Numbered from the stretch's first letter, positions 31,791 through 41,893 are shown. The stretch: 64,000 bases of DNA from Mycoplasmoides gallisepticum (GCF_900476085.1 NZ_LS991952.1:496001-560000); one strand, 5' to 3'. Notes: generated by a model not told the origin, from the letters alone. Numbers and translations: made by a program.

Positions 31791-32079
31791 AGTTTATTGA
31801 TGACCTTTAATTAATTAAAGGTTTAACTTTGGCTTTAGTTCTGACACACAACTGATCAACAAAGTGTTGTTATATACATAAAAATATAGAAAAATAATAA
31901 TAATTAAGAAAGAAAATACATATGACAATTGAGGAAACATGAATAAACAATAAAAAACCAAAATAGAAAAATTTTAATCATCAATTGTTAATGTCAGCTT
32001 AATTTTAACCAAAGTTTAACTACAAAAAGGAGATTAATTTATTTATAAAAGGAGAATAAAGGTAATGCGAAAAAAGAAA

Positions 32080-33465
32080 TTATTCGTCTTGATCCAGTAG
32101 ATTTAAGATACTACTGGTTTCAATCTTACCGTCAGCACGATTAGTATTCTTAAACGTGTTTTGGGTTTGATCTTGATTAATTGCGGCTAGTTTTTGTTCT
32201 AACAGTTTAGCTTGGTTTCACAGATAATCATCTGTTATCACATTTTTAATCTGTTGATCAGGGCGACTGATTAAATTATATGGATCGTATGCTAAAGTGT
32301 TATTAGCATGGATCAAACTACTAGTTTTTTTGCCAAGAATCGTAATGATATTATCATCGCCATCAACATACTTTGACCCAAACACAATATGGGCGTTTCT
32401 GTTAACCGAAGCTTTGATCTTAGCATTAAGCTCATCATACAACTTTCCGGGTAATTGTTTGCTGAGTTGATAGATGACAATCAACTGGTTAGCATCTAAT
32501 CAATCATCACTTAATAGTTTTTGGGCTACTAAGTTTTCTTGGCTACTTGAGAGTTTAATCTCTTTCACCAAGAACTCATAGGCTAACTGATCCTTCTTTT
32601 GGAAAAAAGTGATCAGATCAGCATAATCTAGGTTGTAAATCGTTTGTTCATTAATTAAATTAACGATCGTTTTAATCGACAAACCTATATTATTGCTGAT
32701 CTCTTGGTTGCGTTCAACAACAGATAGATAATTCAAGTTCTTATTAATATCATCCATTCTTAGTTGACTGATCGCATTAGCATCTTTTAATAGATCATAT
32801 AAAGCATCAGTCGCTTTTTCATAACTTAAACTACCTTCAGTATTTGGTGGGATCACTACATATGCTAAGGTGATGATTTTTTTAGTGGCTGCTTTATTAA
32901 TAATATAAGTTGAACCAGCACTACCAGTTCCCTTACCAAGTCCTGCAATCACAATACAGATATCACACTCATTTAAGATCTCATCTACTTCTTTGTCAAA
33001 GTATTGTGAGATCGCTAATCTAGCTTTTTGAACATCACCACCAGCACCATGACCATCCGTATAAGGTGAATCAATCAGATATCTAATTGCTTTAGAACGG
33101 TTTCTAGCTAACAGGTTTAGGTGTTTGGAATCAGTATTTAGTTGATAAAACATTAAGTTTTCACTAACTAAATCAGGATATTGTCTTAAGATATCTTCAA
33201 CGATATTATTCCCAGCACCACCGATCCCGATTACTTTAATCTTGTAGTTCTTTTTATACTTACTAACAAAATACTCGATCCTTTCTTCTTCAGGTTGAGC
33301 TTGTGGTTCTACTAAAAATTCTTGATCATCAAAATAACCTAATCTAATCTGATTAGCAGCACGATCTTTCATCAACACTGCTTGCATCTCTTTTTGCAGT
33401 TTGATTAACTCTTCTTGCATCTCTTCTAGACTTTTTTCAGGTTTTTTATCTCTTTGATCAAACAT
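32080..33465 (-). CDS. ftsZ: Divergent cell-division GTPase FtsZ
   Basis: 461 aa with TGA-Trp codons near 32500 and 32218. A charged N-terminal arm of about 75 residues precedes the GTPase core VIGIGGAGNNIVEDI. The tubulin signature reads GLGKGTGSAGS instead of the usual GMGGGTGTG, and the T7 synergy loop is intact (NLDYADLITFF). FtsZ polymerises at mid-cell with GTP. It is the last gene of the mraZ-rsmH-ftsA-like-ftsZ cluster; its ATG overlaps the previous stop by one base (TAATG). The signature change is marked, yet the other nucleotide contacts look preserved. Confidence 0.93.
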
Positions 33466-34754
33466 TATTTAAAGCTTATCTTAGCTAGGATATTATTTAA
33501 TTCTTTGTTGATTGAAAGCAACATTGCTTTCTTATCACTTTCATGATCATAGTTGTAATCATGTGGTGTGATTACATAGTTATCAATCTTATTGATTGAA
33601 CTATCAACTTCATATTGTTTTTTGATCGCTCAATAAGCTTGCATATATGAACTCTTAGCACATGAAAGTTTAGGTGAATACAGTTTACTGATCTCTACAT
33701 CATTCACTAGTTCACTTTCTTTATTTAATAGGTTATTAGCAATCGCACTATTGCGATTGGTATTAACAATAATCTGCTTAATCGTCTTTTTAAAATCACG
33801 CTTGATTAGTTCTAACTCTTTATTGATGTAATCAATAATCTGAACTAATTGCTTTTGAATACAACTATCAAGGTCTTGTTTTGATAGGTATTGATAACTT
33901 AAGAATTGCACGTTAGTTTTAATTAATAAGTTATATGAACTATCTTCATTAAGTGTTAATAAGTTGTTATTAAAGTACTGATCAACGATCGTGATCAGAT
34001 CTTCGTTACGGTTTTTAGCATTTAACTTATTAACGACATTTTGTTTAATCTGATTAATCCCAAGATTAATCTTCTTATTAATAATGTATCTGTTATTTAG
34101 ATAAACACCAATATTTGTATGATCATCTAAGATATCAACCATTAATGTGTCGGTAATATCTTTTAGTTGTTGACTAGTTTGATAGTTCAACTCTTGAGTT
34201 GAGATATTAGTTATTGTTAGATTTAATTGATCTAATAGCTCACTGATCTGTTTAACTAATGATGATTTAGTCGTATAAATTAAGATTACTGCATAATAGT
34301 TTTGATCAGCCACTAATTCTTCAACTGGTTTTTTAGTTGTTTCATCAAGGGTTTGATAAACTTGATAGTTGACTAATTGTTCAGTATTACCATGTGATTT
34401 TTGGTGATTTAAAACAAACTTTTTAATTTCATTATCAAACTGCTGCGCATTTAAATAATTAATAGCACCACTATTAATCTGTTTTGATTTAAGATCATTA
34501 ATTAAAGCATCAAAATTAAGAATTACTTTTTGGATCACTAGTTTATGACGTTGTGTGATCTGATCAATTTGGTTTTGGATCTTTTCAAGTAATAATCTTT
34601 GATTAAGGATCTTAGTGTTGTCATATAAGTTATTGTTCTCAATACTTACTTGACGTAATAAATGCATTGATTGGTCGTTATGTGTTGATAGGACTAGATC
34701 AATCTTTTGTTTTGAGAGGTTTAGGGTGCAGTAAGTTTGTTTTAAATTGTACAT
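33465..34754 (-). CDS. FtsA-like actin-fold protein, highly divergent (position of mycoplasma MG_223-type gene)
   Basis: 429 aa, usually left as hypothetical in this cluster. Several parts resemble FtsA/PilM: an N-terminal strand pair (QTYCTLNLSKQKIDLVLST), a region like the 1C/SHS2 insert (YQVYQTLDETTKKPVEELV, NYYAVILIYTTKSSLVKQIS), and at 206-236 VDILDDHTNIGVYLNNRYI followed by NKKINLGINQIKQNVVNKL. The last part reads like the phosphate-2 strand pair of actin folds (DxGxxTTxxxxxxxG ... GGxxIT), but the Gly and Thr that hold ATP are degenerate. It lies directly before ftsZ, where ftsA sits in other bacteria. The FtsA relation is inference. Confidence 0.6.
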
Positions 34755-34757
34755 ACT

Positions 34758-35699
34758 TTAATTATTGATCTTTTCAAGGACGAATAGTTTGGCTGAACGT
34801 GAACGACGGTTAGTCTCAAGTTCACTTTGAGTTGGACTTAGCCCTTTATTAAAGTGGTTGTGATATTTTTTAAGTAATTCGTTATTAATTGGCAGATTGT
34901 TAAGTGATGATATTGAAGCTAGGTGTCGAAAAACCTTTTTAACGATCTTTTCTTCAAGTGAATGAAAGGTGATGATTGCGATCTTACCACCTTTATTTAG
35001 ATAAGAAGGAAGATAACTTAAGAGTTTTTCTAAGACTTCTAATTCATTATTAACAGCAATTCTTAGAGCTTGGAAATATCTTCTTGCAGGATGTTTGTTT
35101 GCATACAGTTCAGCTTTATTTACATGTTTTTTAATTAGTTCAACAACTTCAAGAGTATTTAATTCTTTTTTCTCAAATGCTTTTTTAAGAGCAACTACAA
35201 CCCGATAAGGATCTTTAATCTCACCATAGTTTTTCATGATCTTAACTAGTTCACTTACTGTTGAATTCTGGATCAGTTTTGTCGCATCAACTGCTTTATT
35301 TTGATCCATTCTCATATCTAGTCGACCTAATGAATGGTAACTAAATCCGCGATCAGCTTGATCTAGTTGATAACTCGACACGCCCAGATCAATTAAACAA
35401 CCATCGATGTTATCAATCTGCATTAGTTGCAGATGTTTTTTTAGATTAACGAAGTTGTCATTAATTAAGCTCACATTATTAAATTCACTAAATAATTGAT
35501 TACAATGTGCGATTGCTTTTAGATCTTGGTCAAACCCGATCAATCTAGCTTTTTGATCTAATATCTTAATAATGTTGTAACTATGACCGCCAAACCCAAT
35601 CGTGAGATCTAAATAAATTCCATCCTTTGTTGTGATTAAGTTTTCAATCACTTCCTTTAATAAAACCGGATAGTGAATCTGATTATTAATGATCATCAT
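34758..35699 (-). CDS. rsmH: 16S rRNA (cytosine(1402)-N4)-methyltransferase RsmH (MraW)
   Basis: 313 aa, normal length. N-terminal HYPVLLKEVIENL, SAM site YLDLTIGFGGHSYNI, then LIDLGVSSYQLDQADRGFSY and the C-terminal ITFHSLEEKIVKKVF plus TNRRSRSAKLFVLEK are all classical RsmH blocks. It methylates C1402 of 16S rRNA in the decoding centre. The start codon (35699, or 35696) is inside the end of mraZ, a 14-nt overlap. It is the second gene of the dcw cluster. Confidence 0.97.
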   Translation of the reverse strand: MMIINNQIHYPVLLKEVIENLITTKDGIYLDLTIGFGGHSYNIIKILDQKARLIGFDQDLKAIAHCNQLFSEFNNVSLINDNFVNLKKHLQLMQIDNIDGCLIDLGVSSYQLDQADRGFSYHSLGRLDMRMDQNKAVDATKLIQNSTVSELVKIMKNYGEIKDPYRVVVALKKAFEKKELNTLEVVELIKKHVNKAELYANKHPARRYFQALRIAVNNELEVLEKLLSYLPSYLNKGGKIAIITFHSLEEKIVKKVFRHLASISSLNNLPINNELLKKYHNHFNKGLSPTQSELETNRRSRSAKLFVLEKINN

Positions 35700-36114
35700 C
35701 CATTGATTCAGCTAGCTCATTAAACTTATCAAAGTTAGCTTCATTAAACTGTTCATAAGCATTAATATCTCACAATTCAATGTGATCACCCATTCCGATG
35801 ATTACAACTTCTTTACTAAGATTTGCCATCTTCTTAAAGTTTGCTGGAATCAAGATTCGGTTGGCACTATCGATCTCCACTGTTAGTGAGTTAGCAAATA
35901 ATAAACGTTTGTAATTACGGTTTTGTTGTTTATTATTTGATTGACTTAAAAATTTATTTGCGTAGTTTTCAAACTCTTGATTAGTACGTAATTCTAAACA
36001 GCCATCTAAACCTCTAGATAGCACAACACTATCTTGAATTAAACTTCTTAATTTAGAAGGAATGCTTAATCTACCCTTAGGATCGATATTATGTTGATAG
36101 TTGCCAATAAACAT
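35686..36114 (-). CDS. mraZ: Transcriptional regulator MraZ
   Basis: 142 aa; the TGA at about 35775 is Trp. Two AbrB-like halves are visible: MFIGNYQHNIDPKGRLSIPS and VEIDSANRILIPANFKK, with the conserved DxxGR and DxxxR loops. MraZ forms a ring-shaped DNA-binding oligomer and controls its own dcw operon. The start is fixed by an exceptionally strong Shine-Dalgarno sequence (AGGAGGTGAG) just upstream. Three MraZ boxes lie 64-89 nt before the gene. Confidence 0.96.
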
Positions 36115-36120
36115 CTGTAT

Positions 36121-36130
36121 CTCACCTCCT
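36121..36130 (-). promoter_or_regulatory. Full-length Shine-Dalgarno sequence of mraZ
   Basis: On the - strand AGGAGGTGAG lies 6 nt before the ATG. It is the strongest ribosome site I saw in the window, where most genes have weak or no such site, and implies high translation of the dcw operon leader gene. Confidence 0.85.
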
Positions 36131-36177
36131 ATTTGTAGAACTATTACGTACTAATAATATTTTAAATCATTTTTTCC

Positions 36178-36203
36178 CACTTTGTCACACTTTTTAACAC
36201 TTT
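36178..36203 (-). promoter_or_regulatory. Three MraZ boxes upstream of mraZ
   Basis: On the - strand AAAGTG occurs three times (AAAGTGTTAA, AAAGTGTGAC, AAAGTGGGAA) with an exact 10-bp period, at 36198-36203, 36188-36193 and 36178-36183. AAAGTG direct repeats before mraZ are the known MraZ operator of mollicutes. Confidence 0.93.
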
Positions 36204-36274
36204 TCAATTTAGGTATTGTTAAAACCCTTTATTTTAAAGGGTATTAGACAAGAATTTAAGTGCTTAAAAACAAT

Positions 36275-36304
36275 AAAAAATGACCGAATTTCGGTCATTT
36301 TTTC
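36275..36304. terminator. Terminator between scpB and mraZ
   Basis: ATGACCGA, ATT, TCGGTCAT (36280-36298) flanked by A and T runs. It ends transcription of scpB before the mraZ promoter. Confidence 0.9.
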
Positions 36305-36327
36305 TTATTTGTGGGTTATGGTGGGAA

Positions 36328-37203
36328 CTATTCGTTCTCATCATAACGGTTCGAGTCAAAGAAGTCACCTTCTTGATAAGAATCGGGATCAAAATGCTTG
36401 ATTTGAGGAAGATCATCAATTGATTCAATCCCAAACAGATCAAAGAATTTTTCTGAAACATTATATAAGAAAGGACGACCAGGAGTATCAGCACGACCAA
36501 CTTCAACAATCAACCCTTTTTCTAATAAGTTATCAACCAAACTTAATGAGTCTACCCCTCTGATCTCATTAATTCTTACTCTGGTACACGGTTGATTGTA
36601 AGCAACGATTGCTAAAACTTCCATTAAACTCTTGTTTAGTGGGTTTTTAAACCGTTCAGAAACATAGCGTTGCATATCTTTTTTAACAGCTGCTTTAGTT
36701 AAGATCTTATACCGACCACCATAGTTTTTAATCGTTAAACCAAAGTTCAGGTTTTGATCATAACTGTAGATCATCTCTTCTAACTCTTTAAACAACTGAT
36801 CTTGATGGATCTTAGGTAAGATCTTATTTAACTCTTGAAGCGTCATCCCATTTCTTCCAGCCACATACAATGCTGCTTGGATAATCGCTTTAGCTGATAA
36901 CTCTTTTTGTTCATATGAATTTTTAGTTAGTTCACTTTGATCTAAATCATCAACGATCTCACTGGTTTTTTCAATTGCATCCCTAACTGATTCATAGAAC
37001 TTATCATTATCTGATGTTTCAAAATCAACGATTGAACTACCAATGTCTTCAAACGTTGGTTTTTGTTTTTTAGTCATTAACTTATCAACTGCTTGAGAAA
37101 ACTCTTTTTGTTCTTCAATCAGCTCTTGAGTTGATAGTGGTTTGACTTCAGTGTCCTTTTTTAAGTTAAATTTCTTAGTTATCTTTTTGATCTTTGTTTT
37201 CAT
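36328..37203 (-). CDS. scpB: Segregation and condensation protein B
   Basis: 291 aa, about 90 residues longer than typical ScpB because of a charged N-terminal extension. The winged-helix core follows: IIQAALYVAGRNGMTLQELN, then LMEVLAIVAYNQPCTRVRIN, EIRGVDSLSLVDNLLEKGLI and TPGRPFLYNVSEKFFDLFGI, all family landmarks. ScpB, with ScpA and SMC, compacts and segregates the chromosome. It follows the DHFR-ScpA fusion gene by 9 nt, so scpA and scpB are co-transcribed as in other bacteria. Confidence 0.95.
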   Translation of the reverse strand: MKTKIKKITKKFNLKKDTEVKPLSTQELIEEQKEFSQAVDKLMTKKQKPTFEDIGSSIVDFETSDNDKFYESVRDAIEKTSEIVDDLDQSELTKNSYEQKELSAKAIIQAALYVAGRNGMTLQELNKILPKIHQDQLFKELEEMIYSYDQNLNFGLTIKNYGGRYKILTKAAVKKDMQRYVSERFKNPLNKSLMEVLAIVAYNQPCTRVRINEIRGVDSLSLVDNLLEKGLIVEVGRADTPGRPFLYNVSEKFFDLFGIESIDDLPQIKHFDPDSYQEGDFFDSNRYDENE

Positions 37204-37212
37204 AGCTAGTGA

Positions 37213-38991
37213 TTATTCTTCTTTAATTAGATCTTGTTCTTGTTCATCATCTAGTTTTATTAAACCAGTATGTAAAGCTTCAAGTTCAGCTTGGGAATCA
37301 TAGTCTTCTTGCTGATCATTAATCAGATCATCAAGTTGTTTGATAATCAGATCAGCTTCATATAAGATCTGTTTGGCACTTGGTTTTTTTGTCTTTAGAT
37401 CGATGATCTGATTATTTTCATCAACAAGGTTTTGGGCTTTAGCTTTATTAAGTTTTTCTTGTTCATCAATCTTGCGTTGGTTAATTCTGATATTGATCTT
37501 TTCTTCAGGTGTAAGCTTTTGATACTGTTCACGAGAAACATAATATTCACCATATTTCTTTTTTAAATATTCTTCACGTTGTTTAAAAAAGCTTTGCTTA
37601 CGTTCTTCTTGGATCTGTTTGATCGATTCTTTTAAGGCTTTTTCGTCTTCTTGTTGACGTTGAATCACTTCTTGGATTGATTCTTGACTATTAACAATCT
37701 TAGTTGGATCAACTAAACAAGCAGAGATTGATTCATCATCGTTTTTTTGATTTAGATCAATCTTTTGTTCACGTACTAAGATTAATAAGCAAACAAAGCT
37801 TGTAACAAAGTACCGTAAGTTTAATTTCTTGGGATCAATCTGTTCAAAGATCTTTTCTAGATCAATAAAACGATCATATTGATTATTTAATAATTTCTTG
37901 ATAATTGATAAGATCTCATTTTTAACATCTTCGATCGATAACTCTTCGATCACGATCTTGTGTTCGGTGATCGTTTTAATCTTAAGTTTTTCAAAGACGC
38001 GTTCCATCGCCTTTTTTAACTTCTTGGGATTAACATAATCTGGTAACGGAGCTTCTAGTAGATCATTACTAGTTAATTTGAAAACATCCCAATCATCTTC
38101 TTCTTTAGCAAACAGTGAAAACCGTTCTAATTGCATCTTTTGTAATGATGGTAATAGTTCTGAATAACGTTTGTATTCAATGATTCGTTTAACAATCCGA
38201 TCACGCTCATCATCATTATTAAGATCAATCTTGGTCTCATCTTCAAAGTTGGGAATTGATAGATCAGATTTAATTCTTAACAGCTCACAAGCCATATATA
38301 AATAATCTGATACTAGATCAAGATTGATCATATGCTTATTGATATAAGCAAAATACTGGTTGGTTAGTTCAAATAGATCTAATGCCATAATATCCATCTT
38401 CTTATCTTTAATCAGATGAAGTAAGAGATCAAATGGCCCACTGAAGTGCTTAAATGATAGGTTTAAGAAATCATCATTTAAGTTGATATTTAATTCTTCA
38501 ATTAGATCTTCTGGTTTTTTGGTGTTTGGTTTACGTTCTCAATACTCAACAACAAATTGGTCGTATTCTTTAGTTTGCACCAAACTAAAGTCATCATAAT
38601 TAAGATTAACAAAAAGATCACAACCATAATCAGCATTAAGTTTGGAGATCACTAATTGATCTGCATACTTAATCGCTTGTTCGATTGTTTTCTTACCCCC
38701 AATAATAAATAGATCAACAATACTAAAATCAATTAAGGCTTTTTTCAGATCTGAATATAAGAATAATTCATTCTTATTTTTTAATTCGCGCTGATGTTTT
38801 TTACTGATCACAATATTAGCTTGGTTAGCTAAGATCTTGTTCATAGCAAGATAGGTATTATACCCCATGATGATCGGGTGATTGGTGGTAGTTTGATGGA
38901 AATGGTTTAGTTCCTCATCGATCTTTCAAGGGATTTGGTTGTTCTTAGCAATTCCATGATTAAGATCTTCACATCAGATAAGTTTGATCAT
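37213..38991 (-). CDS. Dihydrofolate reductase fused to segregation and condensation protein A
   Basis: One uninterrupted frame of 592 aa. I read the junction codon by codon and found only a TGA-Trp (38539), no TAA or TAG. Residues 1-155 are dihydrofolate reductase (GIAKNNQIPWKIDEELNHF, then IIMGYNTYLAMN, LFIIGGKKTIEQAIKYADQL and the end VVEYWERKP). A linker of about 20 residues leads to ScpA, beginning FSGPFDLLLHLIKDKKMDIM at about 183, where homologues read FEGPLDLLLHLI. The ScpA winged-helix end (about 395-425) is followed by about 165 residues of charged coiled coil, absent from usual ScpA. No start or ribosome site is evident at the junction. It combines folate reduction with a condensin subunit. 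Confidence 0.92.
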
Positions 38992-39078
38992 AATTGTTAA
39001 TTTGTTACTTAAATTTTTAACACATTATATTTTTAAAAATGGTGTAGCTTTTCCTATTTTTATTTATAAAAATAACAA

Positions 39079-39107
39079 AACAGTTACCAAGAGTCTTGAT
39101 AACTGTT
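39079..39107 (-). terminator. Terminator after plsC
   Basis: AACAGTTA-c-CAAGA-g-TCTTG-a-TAACTGTT, followed on the - strand by TTGTTATTTTTAT. It separates the acpS-plsC unit from the downstream fusion gene. Confidence 0.75.
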
Positions 39108-39122
39108 AAATTAATTTGTTGT

Positions 39123-39920
39123 TTATCTTTGGTTGTTAAATTCAGCTAGTTGCTTCTGATAGGTTTGCTGAATCAACTCCCTAATAATATTAATAATGAA
39201 CGTTGATTCAGATCGAGAATAATCGATTGGTTTTAATGGTTTTAAGAACTCAATATAGATCTTATTAGTTCTAGCTTTTTGAAATCCCGGTTGTACTGGT
39301 CTGTCACGATCTGAGATCGTTTCCATTCTACCTTGGGTGTTAAATAAACTAAAGGGCACAATCGGACAGAACGCTTTGTATGCAGCTTTAATTGCTCCTG
39401 GTTTAAACTCACCTAGTTGATGAGAAAACACTCTAGTTCCCTCAGCAAAAACACAAACTGAAGTATTTTTTAATAGTTCAATCTCATTTAAAGTGGCTTT
39501 TGCGGTTTGTTTAATACTATTGCGATCAATAAAAATCACATCAATTAGTGACATGATCTTACCGATTGATTTATTTTTTAATTCTGCTTTAGCAACAAAA
39601 GTTAGTTCAGTAATATCTTTTAAATGGTTAGCTAACCAGATCATGACAAACGGATCGATATTTGATTTGTGATTGCCAATAAACAAAACTGGTTTTTTGG
39701 GAATCAGATCTGCGTTTTTGATCTCAATCTTTACACCCTTAAAAAAGATCACCCGACAAGCTAAGATATATACGGTCTTAAAGCGGTTTTCTTTGGTGTA
39801 AAATGACTCATTATTTTTATAGATATTAGCTTTAATTAAAGCAATCAGGTATCTAAAGATAAATTCAATACCGACAAAAGGAAAGATTAAAAAGCTTAAT
39901 AAACGGAGAAAAAGCGGCAT
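39123..39920 (-). CDS. plsC: 1-acyl-sn-glycerol-3-phosphate acyltransferase
   Basis: 265 aa. The N-terminal membrane segment (LRLLSFLIFPFVGIEFIFRY) is followed by the acyltransferase motifs LFIGNHKSNIDPFVMIW (NHxxxxD) and CVFAEGTRVFSHQLGEFKPG (FxEGTR), and then IVPFSLFNTQGR. It makes phosphatidate from lysophosphatidate, the second step after PlsY (18.8 kb). It shares one base with the acpS stop. Confidence 0.95.
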   Translation of the reverse strand: MPLFLRLLSFLIFPFVGIEFIFRYLIALIKANIYKNNESFYTKENRFKTVYILACRVIFFKGVKIEIKNADLIPKKPVLFIGNHKSNIDPFVMIWLANHLKDITELTFVAKAELKNKSIGKIMSLIDVIFIDRNSIKQTAKATLNEIELLKNTSVCVFAEGTRVFSHQLGEFKPGAIKAAYKAFCPIVPFSLFNTQGRMETISDRDRPVQPGFQKARTNKIYIEFLKPLKPIDYSRSESTFIINIIRELIQQTYQKQLAEFNNQR

Positions 39921-40255
39921 TAAATTCTTTCAGCTACTGCCATTGCTACTAATCTTTGACCTTCGTGAGAGATAGAAAGGTGTAGCTTAATTTTTTCGTT
40001 TAAAGAGCATTCATAAGCACCGTGAATTTTACGAATTTCTAATTGAGTGAATTCATCTCAAGTCTTAAGCGCTTTAAAAATCGCTTCTTTTAGTGATCAT
40101 CTGATCGCTAAGAAGATGTTTTGGTTTGATTCACCAATAACAGTCTTATATTTGTTTTGTTCGTGTTCTGTTAAAAGTTTCTTGATGAATTCATCAGATT
40201 TCTTAGCTTGAAATCTATCAATACTTACAACGTCAATACCAACACCGATTATCAT
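39920..40255 (-). CDS. acpS: Holo-[acyl-carrier-protein] synthase
   Basis: 111 aa, the usual length; it is easy to miss because TGA-Trp codons cut it into short pieces under the standard code. The start MIIGVGIDVVSIDRFQ has the Mg-binding Asp, and FLAIRWSLKEAIFKALK is the second signature, where homologues read RFAAKEAxxKAL. The C-terminal block LHLSISHEGQRLVAMAVAER is typical. It transfers phosphopantetheine from CoA to ACP. It is directly upstream of plsC (1-nt overlap), linking ACP activation to lipid acylation. Confidence 0.94.
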
Positions 40256-40327
40256 GTTTTTTTTCCTTATTTATGAAATATTTTTCTACTCTTATTATTA
40301 TATAATAAACGACTTAATTCGTAAAAC

Positions 40328-40756
40328 TTATCGCTGATGAGATAAAATTTTTTTAATCATGTCGACTTCACTAAAAATTCTGGATACCATATTCTCCATT
40401 CTAGTAACCTGACTTGCAATCGCAGATAAAGACATTAAAGACTTTTCTAACTGCGTTGTTTTATTCATGAAAGCAACGCGATCATAACCATTATCGCTCA
40501 TCTCTTTAATCTGCACGCGTTGATCGCCATTGATTTGTTTTAATCTTTCGATGTCATCTTGCAGCTTTTTTACGTGTTGTTCGTATTGATCCAGTCGCTT
40601 AACTTGGTTTTCATAAAATTTCAAACTATCGATTACACAATCTAAGATTTTATCAACTTCTTGTAAATCATATTCACCTTCATTGTTATATTTAAAAGAA
40701 ATTTTTTCTAATTCTCTAGCAGTAATTAAATCAATTTTTTTGTTGTTTTGAGCCAT
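40328..40756 (-). CDS. DivIVA/GpsB-like coiled-coil protein
   Basis: 142 aa. The N-terminal 45 residues (LITARELEKISFKYNNEGEY, then DLQEVDKILDCVIDSLKFYE) match the DivIVA membrane-binding domain pattern, with Tyr-Asp-x-x-Glu-Val-Asp-x-x-Leu-Asp. A continuous coiled coil follows to about residue 80 and a second helical part to the end. DivIVA/GpsB proteins sit at curved membranes or septa and scaffold division proteins. A role in cell pole or division is inferred. It is a single gene 72 nt before acpS and divergent from RNase HIII. Confidence 0.7.
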   Translation of the reverse strand: MAQNNKKIDLITARELEKISFKYNNEGEYDLQEVDKILDCVIDSLKFYENQVKRLDQYEQHVKKLQDDIERLKQINGDQRVQIKEMSDNGYDRVAFMNKTTQLEKSLMSLSAIASQVTRMENMVSRIFSEVDMIKKILSHQR

Positions 40757-40824
40757 TTTAAATTTTAATTAATATAAACTTTTGTATATTTTAGAATATC
40801 AAAAATCTTTTTAGGATCAGATTT

Positions 40825-41820
40825 ATGTCAAACAACACTTATTCAATTAAGAACTTGTCAAATGAGACAATCAAGCGTTTTGTTAATCAATTAAAAACCT
40901 ATGAGATTGATAATAATAATGAATTAATTTACAAGCGGTTTAATTATTTAGACTACTTAATTATTAGTGTTTATAAATCAAATAGCATCCTAATTCAATT
41001 AACTAAATTAGCTAATTCATCGCACTTAGATGAATTTATTGATAAGTATTGTTTTTGAACGAATAGTAATCAAAATAAACAAGTTAAAAAAACCACTAAT
41101 AATAAAAAAAGTAAACTAACCAATAATAAGCTGAATTTATCTAACGTAAGTTTGATTGGTTGTGATGAGGTTGGTGTTGGCGAATATCTCGGTCCGATCG
41201 TTACATGTTGTGCTTTAGTTAGTGATGATCAAATTGATCAAATCAATCGTCTTGGCGTAAAGGATTCTAAACTACTAACTGATGATAAGATTGTGAATAT
41301 TGCTAATGAATTAAGAAAATTAATTAAGTTTCAAATCTTTTGTTTTGATCCTAAAAAAGGCGCGCTTGAATTTAACCAAATGTATGACCAACTAAAAAAT
41401 ATTAATGCACTAAAAGCATATATGCACAATGCAGGATTAATTTTATTTAAGCAAAAATACGGAATTAACAATATAATTGTTTTGGATCAATTTGTTAATG
41501 AAAAAAAATACTACGAGCACTTAAATAATTATAAAGTTACTCCGATGATTAAAATTGATGTGATGGAAGAAAAAGCTGAATCTAAGTATTTAAGTGTAGC
41601 AGTAGCAAGCATATTAGCTAGAGCTTATTATCTAGAATTATGTAAGAAGTTACTAGATAAGATCAATTATCAAGGCGATTATAAAAAGATGTTAGGCGCT
41701 GATAATAAAACCTTTGAGCTAATCAAAAAACACATTAAAGCTAACCCTAGTTATAACTGAAAAAAAGTCTTCAAAGTGTTTTTTAAGCCATTTCAAGAAT
41801 TCTTAGAATCATTAAAATAA
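40825..41820 (+). CDS. rnhC: Ribonuclease HIII
   Basis: 331 aa, open through TGA-Trp codons at 41056 and 41758. The N-terminal 100 residues form the TBP-like substrate-binding domain (NETIKRFVNQLKTYEI), joined by a Lys/Asn-rich linker. The catalytic domain starts LIGCDEVGVGEYLGPIVTCC, with the Asp-Glu pair of RNase HII/HIII; GVKDSKLLTDDKI and SVAVASILARAYYLE are further landmarks. It cuts RNA in RNA/DNA hybrids. It has its own promoter region and is followed by a terminator. Confidence 0.93.
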
Positions 41821-41865
41821 TAATAACTTGCTATACAAGATATCTCTTAATTAACTAAAAGAAAT

Positions 41866-41893
41866 AAAAAATCATTTAAATCAAATGATTTTT
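41866..41893 (+). terminator. Terminator after rnhC
   Basis: AAAAATCATTT pairs with AAATGATTTTT, then ATTTTTT. Confidence 0.8.

Larger units (their letters stand above)
31666..32079. other. Convergent intergenic region, 414 nt
   Basis: It holds the two terminator hairpins in its first 125 nt. The remaining 290 nt are A/T-rich with two AAAAGGAGA-like stretches (about 32025 and 32047) but no supported gene. A 14-codon frame at 31921 is too short to judge. Confidence 0.6.

Noticed and set aside
31921-31965. 14-codon frame in the convergent spacer
   Set aside because: Too short, no promoter, and bounded by two terminator hairpins.
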